64,000 nucleotides of DNA, taken from CAVVST01 sp963750995 (GTDB taxonomy: Bacteria; Acidobacteriota; Vicinamibacteria; Vicinamibacterales; UBA2999). The notes under the pieces are model-generated. The model was given only the letters and a program-made list of their open reading frames with translations, made no database searches and was not told the origin of the DNA. This document shows positions 16,415-26,103 of this stretch, in pieces; the first letter of the stretch is position 1; each line of letters opens with the position of its first letter. The position numbers and the translations under genes were made by a program. The stretch spans positions 496,001 to 560,000 of the forward strand of contig CAVVST010000001.1 of NCBI GenBank assembly GCA_963750995.1, written 5' to 3'.

Positions 16415-19084
16415 TTATTCGTTCTGCGCGACCTTCTTGAGTTCAGCAAGGATCTCAAGGGCGCGGCGCGGCGTCGTGTCGTCGACGTCCAGCGTCTTCA
16501 AGCGGTGCGCGATCTCATCATCGCGGCGGCGGGCCTGAAGATCCGCCTCTACGGAAGATACGGGCTCGGGCGACCTGGCGAACAGGCCGAGCTGGTTGGT
16601 CTTCGGATCACCGGCCGCGCCTGACAGCGTCGGGCGGCCGTCCCGTGACAGCTCATCGCGCTCCAGGCCGCCGAGGATCTCCCTGGCGCGCGTGATGACG
16701 CTGTTCGGGAGGCCTGCCAGCCGCGCGACCTGGATGCCGTAGCTGCGATCCGAGCGGCCCGGCATGATTTTCCGCAGGAAGATGATGTCGTCCTTCCATT
16801 CGCGGGCCGCGACGTGGGCATTGACCACGCCGGGAAGGGCGTCAGCCAGGTCCGTCAGTTCGTGATAGTGCGTGGCGAAGAGCGTCTTCGGACGGGCCCT
16901 GCCGTTGGTGGCGAGGTATTCCGCCACCGCCCACGCGATGCTCAGGCCGTCAAAGGTGGAGGTGCCGCGGCCGATCTCGTCCAGCACCACCAGGCTGCGC
17001 GAGGAAGCGGTGTTGAGGATGTTGGCGGTCTCCTGCATCTCCACCATGAAGGTGGATTGCCCGCGGGCGATGTTGTCGGACGCACCCACGCGGGCGAAGA
17101 CGCGGTCCACAATCGGCAGCTTCGCGTCCTTCGCCGGCACGAACGATCCGATTTGCGCCAGCACCGGCAGCAGCGCCGTCTGTCGAAGGTAGGTGGACTT
17201 GCCCCCCATGTTCGGCCCGGTCAGGATCATGAGTTGCCGAGTCACCCCGTTCAGGTCGATGTCGTTGGGCACGAACGCCCCGGCGGCGTACCGCTCGACG
17301 ACCGGATGGCGGGCGTCGACGGCGAGGAACTCGTCGCCGTCATGGACGTGCGGCTTGGTGAAGTTCGAGATTGCCGCGGTTTCCGCCAGGGCCGCCAGGA
17401 CGTCGAGGGTGGACAGCGCGCGCGCCGTGTCCTGGATTCGCCCCGCCTCGCCCGCCACCTGACTGCGCAGCGCCTCGAAGATCTCCAGCTCGCGCTCGAG
17501 AATCCGCTCGTCGGCGCCGAGCACCTTCGCTTCGTATTCCTTGAGCGCCGGCGTGGTGAAGCGCTCGCCCCCCGCGATCGTCTGCTTGCGCTGGTAGTCG
17601 GCCGGCGCGGCATGGAGGTTGGCCTTGGAGATCTCGATGTAATAGCCGAAGACGCGATTGAACCGGACTTTGAGCGAGTTGATGCCGGTTCGGGCACGCT
17701 CGCGGTCCTCCATCTCGGCGATGACCTGCCGGCCCGAGCGGCTGATTGTCTTCAGCTCGTCCAGCTCCGGATCGATGCCGTCGCGGGTGAACCCGCCGTC
17801 CCGTGCAAACACGCCCGGTTCGTCGACCAGCGTGCGTTCGATCAGATCGCGGACGTCGGCCAGGTCGTCGAGCTCCGCGATCAGGCTGCGCAGCAGCGGC
17901 GCCTGCAGGTCCCCGAGCACCGTCCGGATGCGCGGCACCGCGGCCAGCGACTGGCGAAGCGCGACGAGATCGCGCGGGCCGGCAGTGCCGAGCGCGGCAC
18001 GCGCGACCAGGCGCTCGAGGTCGTGGACCGACTTCAGCGTCTCGCGGAACTTGCCGCGATCGGTCGAGCGGAAGGCAAGCTCCTCGACCGCGTCGAGCCG
18101 ATCGCGGATGCGCTCCAGCGAGCACAGCGGGCGAAGGACCCACGCCCGCAGCAGGCGGCCGGCCATGGCGGTCACGGTGCGGTCGATTTCATGAAGCAGC
18201 GAACCCTTCACGCCTCCTTCGCTGCCGGTCACGATCTCGAGATGCTTGAGGGTAATCGGGTCGACGATCAGGCAGTCGGCGACGGTCTTGAAACTGACCG
18301 TCCGGACATGCGCGAGGTCGGTCTTCTGCGTGGCGCGCAGGTGCGCCAGCAGGCCGCCGGCGGCCTGGACCGCGGCGGTGCGGCCGTCGAGCCCGAATCC
18401 TTCGAGTCCGTGCGCCTTGAGCTGGTCGAGCAGAGTCCGGCGCGCCGTCTCCGCCTCGAAGCCCCACGGTTCGGCGCTCGTGACCGGGAGCTGAAGCCGC
18501 CGGATGACCGGGATCGTGTCAGCCACCGCCGATTCGGCGGGAATCACGATCTCCCGGGGCCGCAGTACCGAGATGTCGTCGCCGAGCGCCTGCAGTCCCT
18601 CAGCCCCTCTGTACTCCGCGGTCGTGAACTCACCGGTCGACAGATCGACGAGAGCGACGCCATACGTGTCGCCTCCGACGATCGACATCAGGTAGGCAGG
18701 CTCGCGCGCGTCCAGGTAGTTCGCATCTGTCAGCGTGCCGGGCGACACCACGCGCACGACCTCGCGCTTGACGAGTCCCTTCGCTTTTCTCGGGTCTTCG
18801 ACCTGTTCGCAGATGGCGACGCGAAACCCCTTGCCGACGAGCTTGGCCAGGTAGCCGTCAACGGCGTGAAACGGCACACCGCACATCGGGATGCCGGCGC
18901 CTGCCGCGTCTTTCGAGCGCGACGTCAGCGTCAGGTCGAGGGCGCGGGCGGCGACCAGCGCGTCCTCGTAGAACATTTCGTAGAAGTCGCCCATGCGGAA
19001 GAACACGATCGCATCGCGGTGCTGGCGCTTGGCGTCGAGATACTGACGCATCGCGGGCGTAACGCTCGAGGCCGGGCTCGACAT
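16415..19084 (-). CDS. mutS: DNA mismatch repair protein MutS
   Basis: 889 residues. The mismatch-reading F-x-E is F34-Y35-E36 in MGDFYEMFYEDA. Connector, core and clamp domains follow in the usual order (GVALVDLSTGEF; RVFGYYIEISK). The ATPase contains Walker A TGPNMGGKSTYLRQ, Walker B LVVLDEIGRGTSTFDG and the switch histidine region LFATHYHELTD. It recognises mispaired bases and recruits MutL; no mutL gene is in the window. It starts divergently from tsaB, with which the first bases nearly overlap. Confidence 0.98.
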   Translation of the reverse strand: MSSPASSVTPAMRQYLDAKRQHRDAIVFFRMGDFYEMFYEDALVAARALDLTLTSRSKDAAGAGIPMCGVPFHAVDGYLAKLVGKGFRVAICEQVEDPRKAKGLVKREVVRVVSPGTLTDANYLDAREPAYLMSIVGGDTYGVALVDLSTGEFTTAEYRGAEGLQALGDDISVLRPREIVIPAESAVADTIPVIRRLQLPVTSAEPWGFEAETARRTLLDQLKAHGLEGFGLDGRTAAVQAAGGLLAHLRATQKTDLAHVRTVSFKTVADCLIVDPITLKHLEIVTGSEGGVKGSLLHEIDRTVTAMAGRLLRAWVLRPLCSLERIRDRLDAVEELAFRSTDRGKFRETLKSVHDLERLVARAALGTAGPRDLVALRQSLAAVPRIRTVLGDLQAPLLRSLIAELDDLADVRDLIERTLVDEPGVFARDGGFTRDGIDPELDELKTISRSGRQVIAEMEDRERARTGINSLKVRFNRVFGYYIEISKANLHAAPADYQRKQTIAGGERFTTPALKEYEAKVLGADERILERELEIFEALRSQVAGEAGRIQDTARALSTLDVLAALAETAAISNFTKPHVHDGDEFLAVDARHPVVERYAAGAFVPNDIDLNGVTRQLMILTGPNMGGKSTYLRQTALLPVLAQIGSFVPAKDAKLPIVDRVFARVGASDNIARGQSTFMVEMQETANILNTASSRSLVVLDEIGRGTSTFDGLSIAWAVAEYLATNGRARPKTLFATHYHELTDLADALPGVVNAHVAAREWKDDIIFLRKIMPGRSDRSYGIQVARLAGLPNSVITRAREILGGLERDELSRDGRPTLSGAAGDPKTNQLGLFARSPEPVSSVEADLQARRRDDEIAHRLKTLDVDDTTPRRALEILAELKKVAQNE

Positions 19085-19109
19085 GAGCGTTGCTATTATC
19101 TGTCAGCCG

Positions 19110-19790
19110 ATGCTCATCCTCTCGCTTGACACGACGACCCGCGCGGGCAGTTGCGCGCTGCTGCAGGACGATCGCGTGGTGCGTGAGCAGACCGGGGATG
19201 GTTCGCGCGACCAGGCCGAACGTCTGCCGCGCGATCTGGCGGCGCTGCTCGAGCGCGAGGGGGTGACGCTGCAGGACGTCGACGCGTTTGCGGTTGCGAC
19301 GGGACCAGGATCGTTCACCGGTCTCCGCGTGGGGATTGCGACGATGCAGGGGCTGGCGATGGCGACGCAGAAACCGCTCATCGGCGTGTCCGCCTTCGAC
19401 GCGCTCGCGTGGCTGGCCCCGGGACCGAGTGTCGCCACCTGGATCGACGCCTGGCGGGGCGAGGTATTTGCCGCACGCTACGAAAGCGGCCTGGTAGCGG
19501 GCGAACCGGTTGTCGCGCCGCCCGACATCCTGCTCGAACGGCTGGAAGGCCGGCCGACCCTCTTCACCGGGGACGGGGCGGCGCTGTACGAAAGCCGCAT
19601 TCGCGCGGAACTGGGCGATGCCGCGCGGTTTGCCACGCCAATCGCGCCCGCGCTGGCGGCGGCCGTCGCCACGCTGGCGGGCAGGGCCCATCGGGCAGGG
19701 GAACGGCCGCTGCCGCACGCGATTCGTCCGATCTACGTGCGGCGGTCCGACGCGGAGCTCGCCGCGGACCGCCGGGCGGCGCCGCGGTGA
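19110..19790 (+). CDS. tsaB: tRNA threonylcarbamoyladenosine biosynthesis protein TsaB
   Basis: 226 residues starting MLILSLDTTTRAGSCALL. The ASKHA-fold motifs of TsaB are present: LSLDTTT, ATGPGSFTGLRVGIATMQGLA and the SAFDALAW segment. It forms part of the TsaBDE complex that makes t6A37 in ANN-reading tRNAs. An ATG 27 bases upstream is in frame but adds residues not found in the family. The stop overlaps the GTG start of rimI (GTGA), a common pairing. Confidence 0.95.
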   Translation: MLILSLDTTTRAGSCALLQDDRVVREQTGDGSRDQAERLPRDLAALLEREGVTLQDVDAFAVATGPGSFTGLRVGIATMQGLAMATQKPLIGVSAFDALAWLAPGPSVATWIDAWRGEVFAARYESGLVAGEPVVAPPDILLERLEGRPTLFTGDGAALYESRIRAELGDAARFATPIAPALAAAVATLAGRAHRAGERPLPHAIRPIYVRRSDAELAADRRAAPR

Positions 19791-20287
19791 CGAGTATCGT
19801 GAGACCACACTACTGGATCGAGCCGCTCGGCGGGGACGCGGACCTCGAGGGCGTCCTGGAGGTCGAAGCGGAGTCTTTTACCAACCCGTGGACACGCGAC
19901 ATGTACTCCTGGGAGCTGCAAAACCGCTCCGTCTGCCACATCCTCATCGTTCGAACCGAGGAGTGTTTAGTCGCCGGATTCTGTGCCTTCTGGCTGGTCT
20001 TTGACGAGATCCACATCAACAACCTGGCGATGCGGCCCCGGTTTCGCGCCCAGGGGATCGGCACCGCGCTACTCCATCACGTGCTGGCCGAGGCAAAGAC
20101 GCTTGGCGCGCGGCGTGCAACACTCGAGGTTCGAGCCTCGAACGCGCAGGCGCGCCGCCTGTACGAACGGCTGGGGTTTTACGTGGCGGGGACGCGCCGG
20201 AATTACTACACGAATCCGGTGGAAGACGCCCTGATCCTCTGGCGGGACGAGCAGAACTCAGCCGCCCCTCCTGTCGAGACAGGGTAG
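19787..20287 (+). CDS. rimI: Ribosomal protein S18-alanine N-acetyltransferase RimI
   Basis: 166 residues from a GTG that overlaps the tsaB stop. It has the GNAT fold: VEAESFTNPWTRDMYSWEL, the strand IHINNLAMRPRFRAQGIGTALLHHVL with the acetyl-CoA-binding R-x-x-G-x-G/A, LEVRASNAQARRLYERLGFY, and RRNYYTNPVEDALIL at the end. RimI acetylates the N-terminus of ribosomal protein S18, and its gene frequently follows tsaB. Confidence 0.94.
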   Translation: MTSIVRPHYWIEPLGGDADLEGVLEVEAESFTNPWTRDMYSWELQNRSVCHILIVRTEECLVAGFCAFWLVFDEIHINNLAMRPRFRAQGIGTALLHHVLAEAKTLGARRATLEVRASNAQARRLYERLGFYVAGTRRNYYTNPVEDALILWRDEQNSAAPPVETG

Positions 20288-20342
20288 CCACATAGGTAAC
20301 GTCTATGTTAACGTTCGCCTAAGCTAAAAGGAGGGGCGGCCT

Positions 20343-20582
20343 ATGAACGCAGCGGAAGCGCAGGAGGTAAAAAACCTGTTGCTGCAGCAAGACGACCAGT
20401 TTCGCCAGCTCGTAGAACAGCACCATCAGCTGGACCACCGCCTGCACGAACTCACCGACAAGCACTACCTTTCAGCCTCCGAACAAGTCGAAGAAATCAC
20501 CCTGAAAAAGCGGAAGCTTGCCCTGAAAGATCGAATGGAAGAAATGGCGCGCGATTACGCCCACGCGCATAGCGGCGCCTAA
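20343..20582 (+). CDS. YdcH/DUF465 family small helical protein
   Basis: 79 residues, strongly charged and helical. The DUF465 pattern is present: FRQLVEQHHQLDHRLHEL, a central YLSASEQVEEITLKKRKLALKDRMEEM. The start is well supported by AAAAGGAGGGG just upstream. Members form small coiled-coil dimers of unknown function and occur across many bacteria. A large hairpin separates it from psd. Confidence 0.88.
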   Translation: MNAAEAQEVKNLLLQQDDQFRQLVEQHHQLDHRLHELTDKHYLSASEQVEEITLKKRKLALKDRMEEMARDYAHAHSGA

Positions 20583-20603
20583 GCGTCCTCCGACACGACT
20601 TTA

Positions 20604-20656
20604 GAAACCGGGTTTAATCTTCCCGCGCGAGTCGGGGGAACATTAAACCCGGTTTC
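20604..20656. repeat. Perfect 15-bp-arm hairpin between the DUF465 and psd genes
   Basis: The arm GAAACCGGGTTTAAT (20604-20618) is repeated exactly as its reverse complement (20642-20656), with a 23-base GC-rich loop. It ends 6 bases before the psd ATG (20663), so in RNA it would fill the psd leader and could cover the ribosome binding site. It lacks a following T-run, which makes it a weak terminator in the forward direction. It may be a leader control element, RNA-processing site or mobile palindrome. Confidence 0.8.
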
Positions 20657-20662
20657 GTTTAT

Positions 20663-21289
20663 ATGCGTATCGATCCCGCCGGCTGGCCCTTCATTCTTGG
20701 CGCACTCGTGCTCGCCCTGATCGGCGCGTTCGCGGTGCATCCCCTCGCCGGCGTTGTCCTGCTGGTGCTCTCGGGATTTTTCCTGTTCTTCTTCCGCGAC
20801 CCGGATCGCACGGTCACCCGGGTGGACAAAGCTGTGCTGTCGCCTGCCGACGGACGCGTGATGGTGGCCGGCGCGCCGACCGCTCAGGAGTTTCCGGAGG
20901 CGAGCTGGCGCCAGATCAGCATTTTTCTCTCGCCGATGGACGTGCACGTGAACCGCATGCCGGTGGGTGGCCGGGTTACGCGAGTGAGGTATCATCCCGG
21001 CCGTTTCCTGCCGGCGTACCGCGCGGACGCCGGCGATCTCAACGAATATACGGAGGTCTCGATTGACCACGGCGGACATACCATCGTCGTCCGCCAGATC
21101 GTGGGGATTCTCGCCCGCCGCATCGTCTGCCGGGTGAAAGAAGGAGAAATGGTGGAGCCGGGCGACCGCTTCGGCGTCATGAAGTTCGGCTCCCGGATGG
21201 ACGTGTTCGTGCCGAAAGATACGGAGATCGCCGTCAAGGTGGGCGACCGCGTGGTCGGCGCCGTCACCGTGATCGCCACATTGCCATGA
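20663..21289 (+). CDS. psd: Phosphatidylserine decarboxylase proenzyme
   Basis: 208 residues, the short (PSD-A/B-like) form of the enzyme. An N-terminal pair of membrane-embedded helices (FILGALVLALIGAFAVHPLAG, LLVLSGFFLFFFRDP) is followed by VLSPADGRVM, SIFLSPMDVHVNRMPVGG, and the self-cleavage site FGSRMDVFVP, where the serine after glycine becomes the pyruvoyl group. It makes phosphatidylethanolamine from phosphatidylserine. It overlaps pssA by four bases (ATGA), placing both steps in one operon. Confidence 0.95.
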   Translation: MRIDPAGWPFILGALVLALIGAFAVHPLAGVVLLVLSGFFLFFFRDPDRTVTRVDKAVLSPADGRVMVAGAPTAQEFPEASWRQISIFLSPMDVHVNRMPVGGRVTRVRYHPGRFLPAYRADAGDLNEYTEVSIDHGGHTIVVRQIVGILARRIVCRVKEGEMVEPGDRFGVMKFGSRMDVFVPKDTEIAVKVGDRVVGAVTVIATLP

Positions 21290-22119
21290 TGGACAACGCC
21301 AAGGACATCGCCCGGACGCGGATCCGGATGTTGACGCCGTTACGCCGCCGCCGCCGCACCGACGGCGACCGCCGTCGTCTCCGGCGCGGCGTCTACCTGC
21401 TGCCCAGCATGTTCACCATGGGCAGCATGTTCTGCGGCTATGCCTGCATCGTCTATTCGATGCGAGGGGAGTTCGTCACCGCCGCGCCCTTCATAGGCTT
21501 CGCCATCATCGTCGACATGCTGGACGGACGTATCGCCCGGATGACCGGCACGACGAGCGCCTTCGGCGTGGAGTTCGACTCGCTGGCGGACATCATCTCG
21601 TTCGGCGTGGCGCCCGCGATCATGATGTTTTCCTGGGGCCTGCAGCCGCTGGGCCGGCTCGGGTGGGCGGCGGGCTTCCTGTTCGTGGCGGCGGCGGCAG
21701 TCCGCCTGGCCCGGTTCAATATTCAGTCGGGGTCGCAGGACAAGCGTTACTTCGTCGGCATGCCCAGCCCCGCGGCAGCGGCGATCCCGGCGTCAACCGT
21801 CTACGCCTATCCGTGGGGGATGCAGTCGTACAGCGAAGCGCTGCCGGTGCTGGCCATCGTCATCGTGCCGGCGCTGCTCATGGTCAGCACGATTCGCTTC
21901 CGCGCGTTCAAGAGCATCGATCTGGCGGCGCGGCGGAAGTATCCGATCCTGTTGCTGCTCGCCGTCGGCATCGCCGCGATCGCCGCGCAGCCGGAATTGG
22001 TGCTGGTCGTGATGGCGTATGCGTACCTGCTGTCCGGGTTCGCCGAAACGGCGTGGCACCGGTTCCACCGGCGTCCCGGGCACGAAGAACCATCCGTCCA
22101 TCTGCCCCCGAGCGCCTGA
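21286..22119 (+). CDS. pssA: CDP-diacylglycerol--serine O-phosphatidyltransferase
   Basis: 277 residues with about eight membrane helices. The CDP-alcohol phosphatidyltransferase signature is complete: DMLDGRIARMTGTTSAFGVEFDSLAD (D-x2-DG-x2-AR-x8-G-x3-D-x3-D), split here between residues about 80 and 110. It supplies phosphatidylserine to the decarboxylase encoded just upstream. The N-terminal 45 residues are arginine-rich and cytoplasmic. It converges on the large histidine kinase gene. Confidence 0.95.
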   Translation: MMDNAKDIARTRIRMLTPLRRRRRTDGDRRRLRRGVYLLPSMFTMGSMFCGYACIVYSMRGEFVTAAPFIGFAIIVDMLDGRIARMTGTTSAFGVEFDSLADIISFGVAPAIMMFSWGLQPLGRLGWAAGFLFVAAAAVRLARFNIQSGSQDKRYFVGMPSPAAAAIPASTVYAYPWGMQSYSEALPVLAIVIVPALLMVSTIRFRAFKSIDLAARRKYPILLLLAVGIAAIAAQPELVLVVMAYAYLLSGFAETAWHRFHRRPGHEEPSVHLPPSA

Positions 22120-22126
22120 TCCGGCT

Positions 22127-25100
22127 TCAGCGAGCGATCGGTAGCGACAGTTCCACCGTCGTGCCGCGGTCACGTTCGCTCCTGACGGTAATCGTTCCGC
22201 CATTGAGCTCGATGTTCCGCTTGGCAATCGGCAGGCCGAGGCCCGTGCCCGTGGACTTCGTCGAGAAGTAGGGCTCGAACGCCCGTGCCAGCGCTTCGGC
22301 ATCCATTCCGGCGCCGGTGTCCGACACCCGGATCTGGACCACCGAGTCGACGGCGCGAGCGGCGACCGTCAGTGCGCCGGTTCCCGGCATCGCGTGCAGC
22401 GCGTTCTCGACGATGTTTGTGAGCGAGCGTCCCACCAGCGTCCGGTCCACGTAGACCGGCGGCAGGTTCGATGCAACATCCACCGTGAACGTGATGCGAT
22501 CGCGGAGACCCACCTCGTAGGGATCGACCGCCTCATGGACGAGGTCCGGCACGGCGACTGGCGAGGGACGGACCGCGGGGGAGGACGCAAAACTCGAAAA
22601 TTCTGAAGCAATCTGCCGGAGCAGCTTGACCTGCGTCAGAATCGTGCCGACGCATTCCTCCAGCACGGGGCTGAGCGGCTGACCGCGATCGGCATGGACC
22701 CGGCGCAGATGCTCGGCGTTCAGCTGGATGGGCGTCAGCGGGTTCTTGATCTCGTGAGCCACCTGGCGCGCCATCTCGGCCCATGCCTCGAGGCGATGGG
22801 TCTGCTCGAGTTCCTTCTGCTGCCGCTGGAGCTCGCCCGCCATGCGGTTGAAGTCCTCGACGAGACGGCGCAATTCATCCGACGAGGTGGCGGCGATCCG
22901 CACGTCGAGGTCGCCGCGGGCCAGCCGCCTCGTCGCGCGGGTCAACCGTTTGACCGGATCGGCGATGCGCTCCGCGAGCCAGTAGCCGATGCCGGCGCCG
23001 CAGAAGACGAAGAAGAGCGCGCCGAGGAGCACGCGTCGATCGAGCGTGTCGATCTGATCCTCGATCTGGATTTCGCGAGACGTCAGTGGCACGGTCAGTA
23101 GGGCGTCGAGCCCGCGAATGCTCATGGACGTGCCCGCCACGAGGTAGCTCAAAGGGCCAACTTGCTCGCGGACGACCGTCGTCGCACTGTTCTCGAGTTC
23201 GAGGGCGCGGTAAACGTCGGCAGGGGTACGCGTCGGGAGCACGCCTGACGCGAACAGGTTGCGCTCGCTCGTGGCCTGCAGACGCGGGCCCGTAAAGATG
23301 TTGACGTCCTGGTCGATCAGCCGGCTGACCCAGACGACGAGGTTGTCGTCGACGCCCGCGCCCTGTTGCGCCGCCCGGGGCGCAACGAGGTCCTCGACTA
23401 CCCGTCGCGCGGCCGAGGCGGTGCGCACGGCTTCCTGCTCGACATTGGCGCGCATTTCGTCGGCCACATACGTGCGCGTGGCGATCGCCAGGGCCGCGAC
23501 CGGCACGACGATCGCGGCGATGAAGGCGAGCAGGAGCTTGCGGTAGAAGCTGGCGCGGATTTCGCGAAGCAGGGCGCGTGCCGTCGTGCCACGGCGGCTG
23601 AATGCCCCATGCAGCGCGGTCACGACGACGAGCAGGAGATACGTGCCCCACGCGATGATGGTCAGCTCGGCCAGGTTGACGAGATGATCGAGCGCGGAGG
23701 CGATAGGGAAGCCCAGCGCGTAAATGCCACCGCGGTCGTTGAGAACATAGACGTCGTACCCGGTATCGCCCCTGCGCAGTTCGGCCCAGAACGGGGTGCG
23801 CGACTGTTCAATCCGGCTGAACGCGGGGTCGTCGAGTGGCCATGCGGTGACGTTGGATGCATACAGCGGCCTCCGGCTCCAGCCGTAGACCGCGAACTCG
23901 ATGTCGCGGCCGGAAATGCCCTCGCCACGAAGCGGATCGGCTGGGCGCATCAACTCGACATACGGGTTCTGCGACAGGATGAAAGGCAGGTTTGCGTAAT
24001 CGAGGATTGCGTGCACCACGATCGATCCGGCCGGGCGGCCGCTGACGTCGCACAGCGCGCGGCCGGCGTGCAGGATCCGGCGCTCCTCCGCGAAGAACGG
24101 CGACACCCCTTCGTAGATCGCCCACTCGCACGTCTCTTCGTCGGAGCGGGGCACCGCGGTCAGGTCTTCCGGAAGGTTGAACGCGAAGCGACTGGTAAGC
24201 CGGCCGTCCGCGCCGTAGAGCTCGACCGACGAGGTGATCGGATACATCGCGAGGCCGGTGACGCGCCAGACCTGGAACGCGCGATCGGTTGGCGCTTCGC
24301 CGTCCTCCGGCCCGGGAGGCGCGGTTGCCAGTTCCGCCAGCCCGGGAAACTGATCGATTTGCGCAAGGCTCTCCTGCATCAGCCGCTGCACGGTCTGACG
24401 CTGGTTGATCGCCTGCGGCGCGTACCGCGTTTCAACCAACTGTGACTTCGCCTGCCACCCGAGCTGGAACATCGAGGGATAGAAAGCGAACGCCGGTACC
24501 AGCAGGCCAAACGTCATCAGCATCAAGCGGTAGGCCTGCGATCCGTGCCGGTACCGCGCCTTGAGCCGCGTGGCGAAAATGACGATCGCAATCGTCGCTG
24601 ACGCGGCGACGAGCGGCGGAAGCAGCTGCGAGAAGGGCACGTCCGCGGCGAGCTGCCACAAGACGAGGGGTAGTGCCCACAGGCCGATCATCGCGACGCG
24701 AAGGCCGACGTCGGGGCGAGGCACAGCCCAACTTGCGACCGCGGCGCGCAGGATGACGACGCAGCACCCGAGGACCGAGGCATGCCACACGATCAACGCC
24801 ATCTGGAGCGCGAGGCGAGGCATGCTCCACGGATGCAGCGAGAAGTGCAGCAGGTCGAGCGTCGTGTTGGCGACCGTGTCGCGCAGCAGCGCGTGATGCA
24901 GCGTCAGCAGCGCCGCGATGGCGGTACCGGCGGCGAGCTGGACCGCAACAAAGCTGGCGGTTGCGGCGGTGCCGGCCACGCGGCGCCGGCGGTGCCACCT
25001 CGTGAGGCGCCACGCCTCGACGGTGTAGATCAACAGTGCGACGAGGCTGCCGGCGGCGATGCCGGTCATCAGGAAGTCGAACGGTGACGACAGGAACGGG

Positions 25101-26074
25101 CGGAGCAGTGGAGAGGCGTACTCCGTGCCCGAGAACAGCGAATAGTCGGACCAGTCGGCTGGCGATGCCAGTCGCAGCAGCGCCCGGCTGGCGATGACGA
25201 CACCCGCCACCACCGCCACCGCGAGCGCGTACGCCGCCGCGTTTGACGATCGGTTCCGCCAGTCGAGCAGCGGGCCGGCCAGCAGCGCCAGCGCGATCGC
25301 CATCACGATCAGCGCCAGCGACACGGTTGCGCGGCGCCACCGGTTCCGCGTACGCGCCAGATCCGCCGCGTCGAGTGTGGCGGTGAAGAGACGTGCGCCG
25401 GACGGCGCGGCCACCTCGAACGTCCCCTCGGCCTGAGTCGTCCTGGCGGCTTCGAACCGAAGCTCGATCGAGACCGGTGCCGGGCGGCTGTCGTAGCGGA
25501 ACGCGTCGATGTCGGATCGCGAGGCCGTGGGCGAGCTCAGCGAGCGCTCGGCGGCCACCGTGCCGACGCGTTGTCCGCCGGCGGCCGTCACGGGTGCCAC
25601 GTACACGAGCCGCAGCCCGAGCGCGCCCTGAGCGAAGAACCAGGCCTCGTCGCTCTGCAACCGGTCGGGCGGAAGCTCCGAGGGGCGTCCGTCCCAGGCC
25701 AGCGGACGTCCATTGATGCCGTACGCGGTCAGCGCGACATCGGCCTCGATTTCATCGACGACAGCCGTTTCGGTCGCGACGAACAGCCGCCGTGCCGCGG
25801 TGACGTCCCCCTGGGCGGCGGCGATCACAGACTCGGCATCGGCCACGCCCAACGCCATCAACCGCAGTTCTCGAGCCATCCGGTCGAAATCGGCGCGCAC
25901 CGCCGCTTCGGTGCGTTCGCGGGCCTCGGCCTCATTCGAGCCAAGGTAAATACGCTCCGTCAGCCAGCCCACCGCCAGGACGAAGAGCGCGGCGGCGGCG
26001 CCGGCCACGGCGATCCGGAGGAGGCGAGCCCAGGGGGGCGGCGGCGCCGATGCAGCGCGGTCGGGGAGGCGCAT
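22127..26074 (-). CDS. Very large membrane-bound sensor histidine kinase (NtrY-like)
   Basis: 1315 residues starting at MRLPDRAASA; 15 upstream residues are unlikely. Layout: one helix (about 16-38), a roughly 200-residue extracytoplasmic domain, a bundle of about eight helices (about 260-550), a second extracytoplasmic domain (about 550-800), two helices, a third sensing loop, a helix running into HAMP (LAERIADPVKRLTRATRRLARGDL), HisKA with the phospho-acceptor at about 1106 (MARQVAHEIKNPLTPIQLNAE), and a full HATPase domain (NIVENALHAM, SDTGAGMD, FSTKSTGTGLGLPIAK). The catalytic half is like NtrY; the membrane input region is much larger. No response regulator is adjacent, so it is an orphan in this window. 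Confidence 0.92.
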   Translation of the reverse strand: MRLPDRAASAPPPPWARLLRIAVAGAAAALFVLAVGWLTERIYLGSNEAEARERTEAAVRADFDRMARELRLMALGVADAESVIAAAQGDVTAARRLFVATETAVVDEIEADVALTAYGINGRPLAWDGRPSELPPDRLQSDEAWFFAQGALGLRLVYVAPVTAAGGQRVGTVAAERSLSSPTASRSDIDAFRYDSRPAPVSIELRFEAARTTQAEGTFEVAAPSGARLFTATLDAADLARTRNRWRRATVSLALIVMAIALALLAGPLLDWRNRSSNAAAYALAVAVVAGVVIASRALLRLASPADWSDYSLFSGTEYASPLLRPFLSSPFDFLMTGIAAGSLVALLIYTVEAWRLTRWHRRRRVAGTAATASFVAVQLAAGTAIAALLTLHHALLRDTVANTTLDLLHFSLHPWSMPRLALQMALIVWHASVLGCCVVILRAAVASWAVPRPDVGLRVAMIGLWALPLVLWQLAADVPFSQLLPPLVAASATIAIVIFATRLKARYRHGSQAYRLMLMTFGLLVPAFAFYPSMFQLGWQAKSQLVETRYAPQAINQRQTVQRLMQESLAQIDQFPGLAELATAPPGPEDGEAPTDRAFQVWRVTGLAMYPITSSVELYGADGRLTSRFAFNLPEDLTAVPRSDEETCEWAIYEGVSPFFAEERRILHAGRALCDVSGRPAGSIVVHAILDYANLPFILSQNPYVELMRPADPLRGEGISGRDIEFAVYGWSRRPLYASNVTAWPLDDPAFSRIEQSRTPFWAELRRGDTGYDVYVLNDRGGIYALGFPIASALDHLVNLAELTIIAWGTYLLLVVVTALHGAFSRRGTTARALLREIRASFYRKLLLAFIAAIVVPVAALAIATRTYVADEMRANVEQEAVRTASAARRVVEDLVAPRAAQQGAGVDDNLVVWVSRLIDQDVNIFTGPRLQATSERNLFASGVLPTRTPADVYRALELENSATTVVREQVGPLSYLVAGTSMSIRGLDALLTVPLTSREIQIEDQIDTLDRRVLLGALFFVFCGAGIGYWLAERIADPVKRLTRATRRLARGDLDVRIAATSSDELRRLVEDFNRMAGELQRQQKELEQTHRLEAWAEMARQVAHEIKNPLTPIQLNAEHLRRVHADRGQPLSPVLEECVGTILTQVKLLRQIASEFSSFASSPAVRPSPVAVPDLVHEAVDPYEVGLRDRITFTVDVASNLPPVYVDRTLVGRSLTNIVENALHAMPGTGALTVAARAVDSVVQIRVSDTGAGMDAEALARAFEPYFSTKSTGTGLGLPIAKRNIELNGGTITVRSERDRGTTVELSLPIAR

Positions 26075-26103
26075 CTGATTGATTGTAGGATTGAATAACC
26101 CCA

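Noticed and set aside
16814..19129. 771-codon open frame on the plus strand opposite mutS
   Set aside because: Long antisense frames are expected in high-GC coding DNA; no motif, no ribosome binding site, and MutS is unmistakable on the other strand.
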